Assembly (NCBI GenBank): GCA_007133145.1
Contig: SLNF01000194.1
Span: forward strand, 1-24,807
Direction of reading: 5' to 3'
From: Nitriliruptorales bacterium
GTDB taxonomy: Bacteria; Actinomycetota; Nitriliruptoria; Euzebyales; Egibacteraceae
Length of the DNA stretch: 24,807 nt
A program made the position numbers and the translations under genes. The notes below the pieces were generated by a model, which had not been told where the DNA came from, ran no database searches, and saw only the letters and a program-made list of their open reading frames with translations. Within the stretch, counting starts at the first letter, position 1, and every line of letters starts with the position of its first letter. Positions 13,734 to 24,587 of the stretch are shown here, one piece after another.

Positions 13734-14105
13734 TCACTCGGGAAGGTCGCTGCGCAGCTGGCTGGCCCCGTGGAGGTAGGCGTGGCGCAGCTCCGCACGC
13801 GGCTTGTCGGTGTGGACGTGGGCGAGCACGCGGATGCACCGCGGGATGTTCGTCGGCCCGGCGATGTCGAGCTCGCGCATGCACAGCATCGGCACGTCGG
13901 CGATGCCTGCCGCGCGCACCGCCTCGGCCGGGTAGGCGCTACGCAGGTCGTCGGTGGCGGTGAAGACGAGGCTGATGACCTCCTCGGTGGTGAGGGCGTT
14001 GCGCTCCATGAGCACCGCGAGCAGCTCGCTCGTGCGCTCGAGGACCGCCTCGCGGTCATCCTCCTCGACGGTGGTGGCGCCTCGCAGCGCGGCCACGTGG
14101 GTCAC
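13734..14105 (-). CDS. aroH: Chorismate mutase, AroH class
   Basis: A 123-residue monofunctional enzyme that rearranges chorismate to prephenate. It belongs to the trimeric AroH fold of B. subtilis, not the helical AroQ fold. Matching active-site residues are Arg8 (LRGATTVEEDD), Cys75 and Glu78 (LCMRELD), Arg92 (RCIRVLAHVHTD) and Tyr110 (AYLHGASQLRSDL). GTG at 14105 overlaps the rluB stop by four bases and has a strong GGGAGGGGAG upstream. Its product is the substrate of TyrA, the next gene. Confidence 0.96.
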   Translation of the reverse strand: MTHVAALRGATTVEEDDREAVLERTSELLAVLMERNALTTEEVISLVFTATDDLRSAYPAEAVRAAGIADVPMLCMRELDIAGPTNIPRCIRVLAHVHTDKPRAELRHAYLHGASQLRSDLPE

Positions 14106-14860
14106 GCGGTGCTCCCCTCCCTCGTGTCGTCGCGGTCGCCGCCGAGGTCGACCGCGGCGTAGAGCGCGCGCACCTCGTCGTTCCGCAGCGGGCGGTACTT
14201 CCCCGGCGCGATGTCGCCGAGCGGCAGCGGCCCGAGCGCGACGCGGGCGAGCCGCTCGGCGGGATGGCCGACCGCTGAGAGCATGCGGCGTACCTCGCGC
14301 TTGCGCCCCTCGGCGAGCACGAGCTCGAGGAGGACACGCTCACCGGACTGCCCGAGCTCGCGCACCCCGCGCGCCCGGGCGAGGCCGTCATCGAGCTCGA
14401 CGCCCTCCTGGAGGAGGCGCAGGGCGCGCCGGCGCACGGGACCCCGGACCTGCGCGACGTAGGTCTTCGGGATCTCGTAGCGCGGATGGGCTAGACGGTT
14501 GGCGAGCTCACCGTCGTTGGTGAGCAGGAGCAGTCCCTCGGTGTCCTGGTCGAGGCGCCCGACGGGGTAGACGCGGGGCGAGGGCGGCACGAGGTCCATG
14601 ACCGTCGGACGGTCCTGCGGGTCGGTCACCGTCGTGACCACGCCCCGGGGCTTGTTGAGCAGGAGGTGGACGAGCCTGGGGTTGACCGGCACGCGCTCGC
14701 CGTCGACGGCGACGGTGTCGCGCTCGGGATCGGCCTTGGCGCCGAGGGAGACGACCTCGCCGTCGACGGTCACCCGCCCCTCGGCGATGAGCTCCTCGCA
14801 GGCGCGTCGGCTCCCGACGCCGGCTGCGGCGAGGAGCTTCTGCACGCGTTGCTCGCTCAC
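14102..14860 (-). CDS. rluB: 23S rRNA pseudouridine synthase, RluB/RsuA family
   Basis: A 252-residue enzyme. An S4 RNA-binding domain (about 4-60: VQKLLAAAGVGSRRACEELI) precedes the synthase domain. The catalytic motif GRLDQDTEGLLLLTNDG (101-117) contains Asp104, and the C-terminal KREVRRMLSAVGHPAERLAR is typical of the family. RluB modifies a uridine in the peptidyl-transferase region of 23S rRNA. RsuA or RluE specificity cannot be excluded from sequence alone, but the scpA-scpB-rluB order is the usual context of RluB. GTG at 14860 overlaps the scpB stop by four bases. Confidence 0.94.
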   Translation of the reverse strand: MSEQRVQKLLAAAGVGSRRACEELIAEGRVTVDGEVVSLGAKADPERDTVAVDGERVPVNPRLVHLLLNKPRGVVTTVTDPQDRPTVMDLVPPSPRVYPVGRLDQDTEGLLLLTNDGELANRLAHPRYEIPKTYVAQVRGPVRRRALRLLQEGVELDDGLARARGVRELGQSGERVLLELVLAEGRKREVRRMLSAVGHPAERLARVALGPLPLGDIAPGKYRPLRNDEVRALYAAVDLGGDRDDTREGSTA

Positions 14861-15495
14861 GGCGGTGGCTCCTCCGGCTGGCTGGCCATGACACGGCGAG
14901 CCTCGCGGTAGCCGTCGACGGGCGGCTCCGCTGGCAGCGGTCCGTCGGCGCCGAGGTCGGGCAGGGGTGGCAGTTCCTCGAGGCTTGCGAGGCCGAGCTG
15001 CTCGAGGAAGGCCGCCGTCGTGCCGTAGAGCAGGGGCTGCCCCGGGCTCGCGTCGCGGCCGACCTCGGTGACGAGCCCGCGGGCGACGAGCGAGCGCACG
15101 GCCCCGTCCGCGTCGACCCCGCGGATCTCGGAGATCCTCGCGCGCGTGACCGGCTGCTGGTAGGCGACGATGGCGAGCGTCTCGAGGGCAGCCTGGGTGA
15201 GCCGCCCCGAGCGCCCGTGGAGCACGAACCGCTCGACGGCCGGTGCCACCGACGGGTCGGTGTAGAGGCGCCAGCCGCCGGCAACCGAGCGCAGGGCGAA
15301 ACCGCGGCCCTCCTCGACGTAGCGCGCCGCGAGGGCGGTGAGCGCCGCCTCGACCTCCCCGCTCGGCAGGTCGAGCGCCTCGGCGACGACGTCGGCGGGG
15401 ACCGGCTCGTCGACGACGAGCAGGATCCCCTCGAGGGCGCGGCGCAGCTCGGGCGCGGGCGGCGTCGCCGCCCCGCCCGTCGGCTCAGCGGCCAT
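14857..15495 (-). CDS. scpB: Segregation and condensation protein B
   Basis: A 212-residue subunit of the SMC-ScpAB condensin complex that compacts and segregates chromosomes. It has two winged-helix domains (about 16-85: ELRRALEGILLVVDEPVPAD; about 95-170: LTQAALETLAIVAYQQPVTR, SEIRGVDADGAVRSL, YGTTAAFLEQLGL). An acidic, Pro-rich tail follows. ATG at 15495 overlaps the scpA stop by 11 bases, so the two partners are translated together. Confidence 0.96.
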   Translation of the reverse strand: MAAEPTGGAATPPAPELRRALEGILLVVDEPVPADVVAEALDLPSGEVEAALTALAARYVEEGRGFALRSVAGGWRLYTDPSVAPAVERFVLHGRSGRLTQAALETLAIVAYQQPVTRARISEIRGVDADGAVRSLVARGLVTEVGRDASPGQPLLYGTTAAFLEQLGLASLEELPPLPDLGADGPLPAEPPVDGYREARRVMASQPEEPPP

Positions 15496-16348
15496 CGTCG
15501 CCCTCGCGGGCCGTTGCGCTCACCCGCTCCGTCTGCGCCGCCTGCTCGACGGCCGCGCCGTCGCCGGCGGCGGGGCGGCCATCGTAGGCGTCGAGGGCGA
15601 GCCCGGCGTGCACCGCCTCGAGACGGCGCGCGGTGATGCCGATCTCGCCGAAGGCCTCGTCCTGGCCGAGGTCGACGGCCTCGTGCTTGTAGAGCTCGAG
15701 GACCGCGAGGAAGCAGACGATGCGCTCGACGGGATGACGGCAGCCGGCGGTGACCTCGGCGAAGGTCGCCGCTCCCCCGGCGCGCCGCAGCTCACCGGCG
15801 ACGAGCTCGGCGGCCTCCCCGACGGTCATGCGCACGGGTTGGAGGTGACTGACGTCGACCTCGCGACTCGGGCGCTCGGCGAAGGCGCGTGCGGCGATGT
15901 GGGCGAGGCCGATGGCGTCGACCCCCAACTCGGGTGGGGGCCGCAACCGCCGCAGGTCCTCGTCGAGGCCGACCTCGCGCGGGTGGTAGCCCGCCCCGGC
16001 GATGAGCGCCGCCCCGAGCCAGGACGCCGCCGCACGGAACGCCCGGTAGTCGAGCAGCCGGGCGTAGAGCAGGTCGCGCGCCTCCACCGCGAGCTCCTCG
16101 AGCTCGGGGTCGGTCTCGTCGGGCAGCAGGCGGGCAGCCTTGAGCTCGAGCAGGGTCGCCGCGACGAGGAGGAACTCCGTGGTGACCTCGAGGTCGACCT
16201 CCTCGAGCTCGGCGAGCACGGCGAGGTAGTCGTCGGTGATCGCGGCGAGCGAGACCTCGTGGATGTCGACCTTGCGCCTGGCGATGAGCTGCAGGAGCAG
16301 GTCGAACGGGCCCTCGAAGGAGCCGACCGAAACGGTGTAGGACGCCAT
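15485..16348 (-). CDS. scpA: Segregation and condensation protein A (kleisin)
   Basis: A 287-residue kleisin bridging the SMC heads. The N-terminal SMC-binding segment is typical: VGSFEGPFDLLLQLIARRKV, EVSLAAITDDYLAVL, then EFLLVAATLLELKAARLLPD. The C-terminal winged helix includes VERIVCFLAVLELYKHEAVD and the end is a variable Ala/Gly-rich tail. ATG at 16348 matches the family start, although no strong ribosome-binding site precedes it. It follows dnaE by 51 bases. Finding scpA directly behind dnaE puts replication and condensin genes in one unit. Confidence 0.96.
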   Translation of the reverse strand: MASYTVSVGSFEGPFDLLLQLIARRKVDIHEVSLAAITDDYLAVLAELEEVDLEVTTEFLLVAATLLELKAARLLPDETDPELEELAVEARDLLYARLLDYRAFRAAASWLGAALIAGAGYHPREVGLDEDLRRLRPPPELGVDAIGLAHIAARAFAERPSREVDVSHLQPVRMTVGEAAELVAGELRRAGGAATFAEVTAGCRHPVERIVCFLAVLELYKHEAVDLGQDEAFGEIGITARRLEAVHAGLALDAYDGRPAAGDGAAVEQAAQTERVSATAREGDDGR

Positions 16349-16374
16349 GGCAGCGGAGTCTATCGGCGTGAGGT

Positions 16375-16394
16375 GGCGGCCTCGGCGAGGCGCC
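16375..16394 (-). other. Short hairpin between dnaE and scpA
   Basis: Arms 16375-16383 and 16387-16394 pair with one bulged base around a 3-base loop. Lying between the dnaE stop and the scpA start, it could be a weak terminator or an mRNA processing feature. Such short GC-rich hairpins can also occur by chance. Confidence 0.28.
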
Positions 16395-16399
16395 GTCGG

Positions 16400-19300
16400 T
16401 CAGACGACAGCGTCGGGGCCGAGCAGCTGCTTGAGCTCGCCGTAGAGGCCGTTCTCGCGGCTGACGCGCACGTCGTCGGCCAGCCGCAGTGTCGTGCAGC
16501 GCCCGTCCTGGCCGGCGAGGCGCAGGTGCACCGGCGCGTGCCCGGCGTGGCCCTCCAGGACCCCGCGCAAGGCGACGACGACCTCGCGGGTCACCTGCTG
16601 GGGGGCGAGGGTGATGCGCACCGGCTCCCCCGTGGCCTCCGAGAGGTCGGGCGTGGTGACCTCGGTGGCGATGATCTTGGGGTTGTCCGAGCCGTCGAGG
16701 CGGCCGGAGACCGCAAGGATCGCGTCCTCGACGAGCTGGTCGGCCGCGGCCTGGTAGACGCTGGGGAAGAAGATGCAGTCGATGCCGCCGGCGAGGTCCT
16801 CGATCGTGCCGACCACGTAGGGCTCGCCGCGCTTCGTGTACTTCTTCTGCAGGCCCGTGAGGATGCCGGCGACGGTGAGGGGGCCCTGGGGGGGATCCTC
16901 GTGCAGCGCCCCGATCGGTCGCGTCGACAGCGCAGCGATGACCGACTCCACGCCGAGCAGCGGGTGGTCGGAGACGTAGAGCCCGAGCATCTCACGCTCG
17001 GCGGCGAGCTTCTCCCGGCGCTCGAACTCGATCGCGGGCACCGTGAGCTCGCCGAGCTCCTCGGTGGGGGCTGCGTCGCCACCGTCGAAGAGGCTGAACT
17101 GGCCCTCGGCCTCGGCGCGCTTGCGCACCTGGGCGGCCTCGACGACCGGCTCGAAGCACTGCAGCAGCCCCTTGCGCGGATGTCCGAGGGACTCGAAGGC
17201 CCCAGCCTTGATGAGCGCCTCGAGGGTGCGCTTGTTGAGCACCGAGGCGTCGACCTTCTCGCAGAAGTCCGCGAAGTCGGTGAAGGCCCCGTGCGCGCGG
17301 CGGGCCTCGATGATCGCCGCGCAGACGCCCTCCCCCACGTTGCGCACCGCCGAGAGCCCGAAGCGGATGCGCTTGGCCGGCGCGCCCTCCCCCGCCCCTG
17401 GCTCGCTCGCGGGCGCGAAGTCCGTCGCCGAGTCGTTGACGTCGGGTTGGAGGACCTCGATGCCCATGAGCCGGCAGGAGTGCAGGTAGAGCGGGAGGCG
17501 GTCCTTGTTGCTCTTCACGCTCGTGAGCAGCGCTGCCATGTACTCGACGGGGTAGTTCGCCTTGAGCCACGCCGTCTGGTAGCTCACGAGTCCGTAGCCC
17601 GCGGAGTGCGACTTGTTGAAGGCGTAGTCGGCGAAGCCCTCGATGAGGTCCCACAGCTCGCGGCCGAGCCCGGCGGGATAGCCCTGCGCGTCCATGCCCG
17701 CGAGGAACTTCTCCTTCTGCGCCTCCATCTCCGTCTGCTTCTTCTTGCCGATGGCGCGGCGCAGGAGGTCGGCTTCGCCGAGGGTGAAGCCGGCGAGGGT
17801 CTGGGCGATCTTGAGGACCTGCTCCTGGTAGACGAGGATCCCGAAGGTCGGCTCGAGGATCGCGGCGAGGTCGGGGTGGGGGTAGGTCACCCGCGAGCGC
17901 CCGTGCTTGCGCTCGGCGTACTCGGTGTGCAGCCCTGCCGACATCGGCCCGGGGCGGTAGAGCGCGAGGAGCGCGACGACGTCGTCGAAGCAGTCGGGGC
18001 GTAGCAGCCGCACGAGCGCCTTCATGCCCGAACTGTCGAGCTGGAAGACGCCGTCGGTGTCGCCGGTCTCGAGCATCGCGTAGGTCACGGGGTCGTCGAG
18101 GGGCACCCTGTCGATGTCGATGCGCTCCCCGGTCGTGGCCTCGATGTGCTCGAGGGCGTCGGTGATGACCGTGAGGTTGCGCAGCCCGAGGAAGTCCATC
18201 TTCAGCAGGCCGATGTCCTCGACCATGCCACCGTCGTACTGCGTGACGATCTCGCCGTCGGCCTCGACGCGCAGGATCGGGCAGTGCTCGGTGATCTCCT
18301 CGCCGGCGATGACGACGCCCGCGGCGTGGATCGAGTGCTGCCGCCGCAGGCCCTCGAGCGAGAGCGCGGTGTCGAGGACCTCCTTGGCGTCGGGGTCGGA
18401 CTCCCAGGCCTCGGCGAGCTCGCTCGAGAGCTGCCGCGCCTTCTCGAGGGGGTAGTCCTTGCCCATGACCGGCGGGGGCATCATCTTGGTGAGCCGCTCG
18501 CCGAAGCTGAAGGGATGGCCGAGCACCCTCGCGGCGTCCTTGATCGCGGCCTTGGCCTTGATCGTCGAGAACGTGATGATCTGCGCGACCTTGTCGGCGC
18601 CGTACTTCTCCGTCGCGTAGCGAATCATCTCCCCCCGTCGACGCTCGTCGAAGTCGAGGTCGATGTCGGGCATCGTCACGCGCTCGGGGTTGAGGAAACG
18701 CTCGAAGATGAGATCGTGGGCGATGGGGTCGAGGTCGGTGATCCCGGTGCAGTAGGCGACCGCGCAACCTGCGGCCGAACCGCGGCCGGGGCCGAGGCGG
18801 ATGCCGGCAGCCCGGGCGTGGTCGCAGAGGTCGGCGACGATGAGGAAGTAGGCGGGGAAGCCCATCTGCTCGATGACGCCGAGCTCGAGCTCGAGGCGTT
18901 CGACGACGTCGTCGCGCAGCGGCGCGCCGTAGCGCCGCTCGGCGCCTGCGTAGACCTTCTCACGGAGGTAGGCCTCCTCGGTCATCCCCTCGGGGCAGTC
19001 GAAGCGCGGCAGGTGGTGCTCGCCGAAGGTGAGCTCGACCTCACAGCGCTCGGCGATCGCCGCGGTGTTGCGCCAGGTCTCGGGCAGGTCGGGGAAGAGC
19101 GCCTGCATCTCCCGAGGGCTCTTGAGGTAGTGCTCGCTGCCGGCGAAGCGCAGGCGGTCGGGGTCGTCCTTGCGACTGCCGGTCTGGATGCAGAGCAGCG
19201 CGTCGTGGGCCTCGTGGTCCTCCTTGGCGGTGTAGTGCCCGTCGTTGGTGACGACGAGGCCGAGACCGAGCTCGCGCGCGAGCTCGACGAGCTGGCCGTT

Positions 19301-19885
19301 GGTCTCGCGTTGCTCGGGGATGCCGTGGTCCTGGAGCTCGACGTAGTAGTGCTCCGGCCCGAAGGTGTCGCGATACCACGCCGCGGCCTCCCGCGCGTCG
19401 TCGCGTCGGCCGGCGAGGAGCAGCTGGTTGAGCTCCCCACCGAGGCAGCCGGAGAGCAGGATGAGCCCCTCGGCGTGCTCGGTGAGCAGTTCGCGGTCGG
19501 CACGGGGCTTGTAGTGGTAGCCCTCGAGGTAGGCGCGGCTCACGAGCTTCATGAGGTTCTTGTAGCCCTGCTGGGTCTCGGCCAGGGCGGTGAGATGGAA
19601 GTACGGCTCGCGATAGGGGTCCCCGCCCTTCCCGCCGCGCGGGCTGCGCTTGTCGTAGCGGCTGTGTGGGGCGAGGTAGAGCTCGCATCCGAGGATCGGC
19701 TTGACCCCGTGGGCGAGACCGGCCTTGTAGAAGTCGATCGCGCCGAACATGTTGCCGTGGTCGGTCATCGCGATCGCGCCCATGCCCTGCTCGGCGGCCG
19801 AGCGCATGAGCTCGTCCACGCGACTGGCCCCGTCGAGCATCGAGTACTCGGTGTGGGTGTGGAGATGGACGAAGGGCTCACCCAC
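16400..19885 (-). CDS. dnaE: DNA polymerase III alpha subunit (DnaE1 type)
   Basis: The 1161-residue catalytic subunit of the replicative polymerase. The N-terminal PHP domain (about 1-210) keeps all nine metal ligands of mycobacterial DnaE1: His9, His11, Asp18, His43, Glu68, His97, Cys147, Asp215 and His217. The polymerase core has GPGRGSAAGCAVAYCTG (366-381), the catalytic pair in MPDIDLDFD (Asp407, Asp409) and the third aspartate in LLKMDFLGLRNL (Asp564). The beta-binding region includes FNKSHSAGYGLVSYQTAW, and an OB-fold (about 990-1080) ends in a short tail. The length and intact PHP site point to the essential DnaE1 rather than the mutagenic DnaE2. GTG at 19885 has GGGAGGAG upstream at a rather long spacing. 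It heads the unit running to der. Confidence 0.98.
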   Translation of the reverse strand: MGEPFVHLHTHTEYSMLDGASRVDELMRSAAEQGMGAIAMTDHGNMFGAIDFYKAGLAHGVKPILGCELYLAPHSRYDKRSPRGGKGGDPYREPYFHLTALAETQQGYKNLMKLVSRAYLEGYHYKPRADRELLTEHAEGLILLSGCLGGELNQLLLAGRRDDAREAAAWYRDTFGPEHYYVELQDHGIPEQRETNGQLVELARELGLGLVVTNDGHYTAKEDHEAHDALLCIQTGSRKDDPDRLRFAGSEHYLKSPREMQALFPDLPETWRNTAAIAERCEVELTFGEHHLPRFDCPEGMTEEAYLREKVYAGAERRYGAPLRDDVVERLELELGVIEQMGFPAYFLIVADLCDHARAAGIRLGPGRGSAAGCAVAYCTGITDLDPIAHDLIFERFLNPERVTMPDIDLDFDERRRGEMIRYATEKYGADKVAQIITFSTIKAKAAIKDAARVLGHPFSFGERLTKMMPPPVMGKDYPLEKARQLSSELAEAWESDPDAKEVLDTALSLEGLRRQHSIHAAGVVIAGEEITEHCPILRVEADGEIVTQYDGGMVEDIGLLKMDFLGLRNLTVITDALEHIEATTGERIDIDRVPLDDPVTYAMLETGDTDGVFQLDSSGMKALVRLLRPDCFDDVVALLALYRPGPMSAGLHTEYAERKHGRSRVTYPHPDLAAILEPTFGILVYQEQVLKIAQTLAGFTLGEADLLRRAIGKKKQTEMEAQKEKFLAGMDAQGYPAGLGRELWDLIEGFADYAFNKSHSAGYGLVSYQTAWLKANYPVEYMAALLTSVKSNKDRLPLYLHSCRLMGIEVLQPDVNDSATDFAPASEPGAGEGAPAKRIRFGLSAVRNVGEGVCAAIIEARRAHGAFTDFADFCEKVDASVLNKRTLEALIKAGAFESLGHPRKGLLQCFEPVVEAAQVRKRAEAEGQFSLFDGGDAAPTEELGELTVPAIEFERREKLAAEREMLGLYVSDHPLLGVESVIAALSTRPIGALHEDPPQGPLTVAGILTGLQKKYTKRGEPYVVGTIEDLAGGIDCIFFPSVYQAAADQLVEDAILAVSGRLDGSDNPKIIATEVTTPDLSEATGEPVRITLAPQQVTREVVVALRGVLEGHAGHAPVHLRLAGQDGRCTTLRLADDVRVSRENGLYGELKQLLGPDAVV

Positions 19886-20167
19886 GGTTGCGCTGCTCCT
19901 CCCGCGTGCGGCATCAAGCGATCGTCGACTCGGCGACCACGGGCGGGCGGGGAAGCGGAATCACCGCCGTGTGGTTCACGGGCAAGGTAGCGCGTGCCGC
20001 CGCGCGGAGTCTAGCCCGGGTCCACAACGCCGGTCGCGATGCCGCCCGGCCGGGTCAACGGTCCGCCCGGAGGTGGACGAACGGCCCCGAAGGGAACTCG
20101 CCAGGCCCGCGTGGGCGTGCGAGGCTGCAAGGCGGCACGACCGCGCGCCCTGGGAGGGGATATCACC
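19886..20167. other. Divergent intergenic region between dnaE and ppc
   Basis: These 282 bases must hold the promoters of both dnaE and ppc. I find a minus-strand TAGACT (20009-20014) and TTGACC (20053-20058) but no pair with proper spacing. GTCCAC near 20020-20025 and GTGGAC near 20072-20077 form an inverted repeat; the first is in a weak DnaA-box-like site. The ppc ribosome-binding site GGAGGGGA ends at 20160. Nothing else is recognised. Confidence 0.4.
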
Positions 20168-22888
<2,721 letters not shown>

Positions 22889-22901
22889 GCGGAGCCTGGC
22901 C

Positions 22902-22930
22902 CGGCCCGGCTCCCCGGCGGGGCCGGGCCG
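22902..22930 (+). terminator. Hairpin after ppc
   Basis: CGGCCCGGC (22902-22910) pairs with GCCGGGCCG (22922-22930), continued after one bulged T by CCC/GGG around a CGGC loop: twelve G-C pairs. It starts 13 bases after the ppc stop and ends directly before the AGGAGG of the next gene, so it could end or attenuate read-through into it. Confidence 0.6.
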
Positions 22931-22946
22931 AGGAGGTCGATGGAGG

Positions 22947-23234
22947 ATGGGCGACGGATCCCGCTCGCGTGGCGGGCTTGGCGGCCTCGACTGGCGCCTC
23001 GTGCTCGGCTGGGCGCTCATTGTCTTCGGCGCCGGCAACAGCCTCGTGGGCCTCGCGCTGCTCTTCGGCGGATCGGCGCGCGGGATCGCGCCGATCCTCG
23101 CCGGCGTCGTCGTGGGCATCGTCGGGTTCGGCCAGCGCGAGGGCGATCCCGGCCTCGCCAACCGGCCTCAACTGCGGGGCCTGCTCATCGCGCTCTTCGC
23201 CGCCTGGCTCGCGGCCTTCCTCTTCATCCGCTGA
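22947..23234 (+). CDS. Small three-helix membrane protein, function unknown
   Basis: A 95-residue protein I do not recognise. A short Gly/Ser/Arg-rich N-terminus precedes three hydrophobic segments: about residues 18-41 (LVLGWALIVFGAGNSLVGLA), 46-62 (GIAPILAGVVVGIVGFG) and 77-95 (LRGLLIALFAAWLAAFLFIR). The last helix ends the protein with a single Arg. Positive charge at the N-terminus suggests it starts in the cytoplasm. ATG at 22947 has AGGAGG at 22931-22936. An alternative ATG at 22940 opens a different frame whose product is Arg-rich and not membrane-like, so it is rejected. It lies 58 bases after ppc behind a strong hairpin, and converges on the M20 gene. Confidence 0.75.
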   Translation: MGDGSRSRGGLGGLDWRLVLGWALIVFGAGNSLVGLALLFGGSARGIAPILAGVVVGIVGFGQREGDPGLANRPQLRGLLIALFAAWLAAFLFIR

Positions 23235-23254
23235 GCGGGGCCTCGGCGCCCGCT
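23234..23254. terminator. Bidirectional hairpin between convergent genes
   Basis: AGCGGG (23234-23239) pairs with CCCGCT (23249-23254), extended by GC/GC around a CTCG tetraloop with one bulged base. It overlaps the stop codons of both converging genes and can act in either direction. Confidence 0.5.
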
Positions 23255-24575
23255 ACACGGCGTCGAGCAGCGCGAGCGGGGCGCTCGCGAGCGCGGCGAC
23301 CCCGGCGCGCAGTGACGGCGCGGGGTCGGGCGCGAACCGCGGGGTGTGCGTCCCGGGCACCGCGGCGGCCTTCGCCGTCAGCGAGTCCCCCTCTGCGGCT
23401 TGCCACACCGCAGCCGGCGTGACCCCGAGGAGCCAGAAGCCGAGCGGGATCGGCTCCTGGCTCACGCCGTCGGCACCCGGCGCGCCGAGCTCGGCGAAGT
23501 CCTCCGAGGTCGTGCGGACCTGGGGCTGCTCGGCGACGGCTCCCTCCCCGAGCACCGCCGCGTGGAGGCCGCGCAGGCGGGCGACGACCCCAGGGTCGTT
23601 GACGAGGCCCCGGGTGGCCTCGGTGACGACGACCTCGGGGAGGCGTGGCGCCGCCGCCGCGGCCTCGGCGTGCACGATGCGCTCGACGGCGGCGACGAGG
23701 GCCTCGACGCCGGCGGCCTCGGGCGCGCGCGTCGTGATCTCGAGGACGGCCTCCTCACCGATGATGTTCGGCCGCGTGCCGGCGTGGAAGGAGCCGACGG
23801 TCACCACCGAGGGCTGGCGCGGGTCGGTCTCGCGGGCGACGATCGCCTGCAGGCGCGTGACGACGTAGGCGCCCATCGCCACGGGGTCGACGGTGCCCTC
23901 GGGGCGGGCGCCGTGGCCGCCGACCCCGTGGAGGCGGACCTCGAGGTTGGCGTTGGCGGCGTAGAGCGGGCCGGACCGGTGCAGCAGCAAGCCCGCTGGC
24001 GCCGGGGTCACGTGCTGGCCGAGGATCGCCACCGGTCGGCCGAAGCGCCGGAACACCCCGTCGGCGACCATCGCCTTGGCCCCGCTCACGCTCTCCTCCG
24101 CCGGCTGCGCGAGGAAGAGCACGCGGCCGCGCCAGGCGTGGCGGGCCGCGCCCAGCAGATGCGCGGCGCCGAGGAGGCAGGTCGTGTGGAGGTCGTGGCC
24201 GCAGGCGTGCATGACCGGCACCTCGACGCCGTCGTCGCGGCGGTGCGTGAGCGTGCTCGCATACGGCAGCCCCGTCGCCTCGCGGATCGGCAGGCCGTCC
24301 ATGTCGCCGCGCAGCGCGACGGTGGGGCCGTCGCCGGAGGTGAGCACCCCGACGACGCCGTGGCCTCCGACGCCGGTGGTGACCTCACAGCCGGCCGCGG
24401 TGAGGGCGTCGGCGACCACCTCGGCGGTGCGGTGCTCGTGGCCGGAGAGCTCGGGATGGGCGTGGAGGTCGCGGTAGGTCGCGCCGAGGTCCTCGAGCCG
24501 CGCGTCGAGCCCCGTGAGGACCGCGGTCGCCGCGGCGCGGCGCGCGCTCGTCGGCGGGTGGACGTCGGCGGTCAC
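23253..24575 (-). CDS. M20-family amidohydrolase (N-acyl amino acid hydrolase type)
   Basis: A 440-residue metal-dependent amidohydrolase of the M20D group, which releases amino acids from N-acyl or amide conjugates (hippurate, IAA-amino acid and similar). Visible metal and catalytic sites are GDMDGLPI (90-97), HACGHDLH (123-130, with Cys125 and His127), QPAEES (157-162, Glu160-Glu161), GQHVTP (His188) and the C-terminal GTHTPRFAP. The dimerisation domain contains GVGGHGARPEGTVDP. The natural substrate cannot be read from the sequence. GTG at 24575 has GGGAGG upstream and lies 12 bases after the azlD-like stop, so the two are one unit. No signal peptide is visible, so it acts in the cytoplasm. 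Confidence 0.92.
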   Translation of the reverse strand: MTADVHPPTSARRAAATAVLTGLDARLEDLGATYRDLHAHPELSGHEHRTAEVVADALTAAGCEVTTGVGGHGVVGVLTSGDGPTVALRGDMDGLPIREATGLPYASTLTHRRDDGVEVPVMHACGHDLHTTCLLGAAHLLGAARHAWRGRVLFLAQPAEESVSGAKAMVADGVFRRFGRPVAILGQHVTPAPAGLLLHRSGPLYAANANLEVRLHGVGGHGARPEGTVDPVAMGAYVVTRLQAIVARETDPRQPSVVTVGSFHAGTRPNIIGEEAVLEITTRAPEAAGVEALVAAVERIVHAEAAAAAPRLPEVVVTEATRGLVNDPGVVARLRGLHAAVLGEGAVAEQPQVRTTSEDFAELGAPGADGVSQEPIPLGFWLLGVTPAAVWQAAEGDSLTAKAAAVPGTHTPRFAPDPAPSLRAGVAALASAPLALLDAV

Positions 24576-24587
24576 GGTGGCCTCCCT

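Noticed and set aside
15338..19990. Long plus-strand open frames opposite scpA and dnaE (888 and 614 codons)
   Set aside because: Antisense shadows of scpAB and dnaE with no recognisable motif and low-complexity composition.
22940..23422. Plus-strand frame starting at ATG 22940 (160 codons)
   Set aside because: The product is Arg/Pro-rich without membrane or domain signature, and it runs into the antisense of the M20 gene. The overlapping frame from 22947 encodes clear transmembrane helices.
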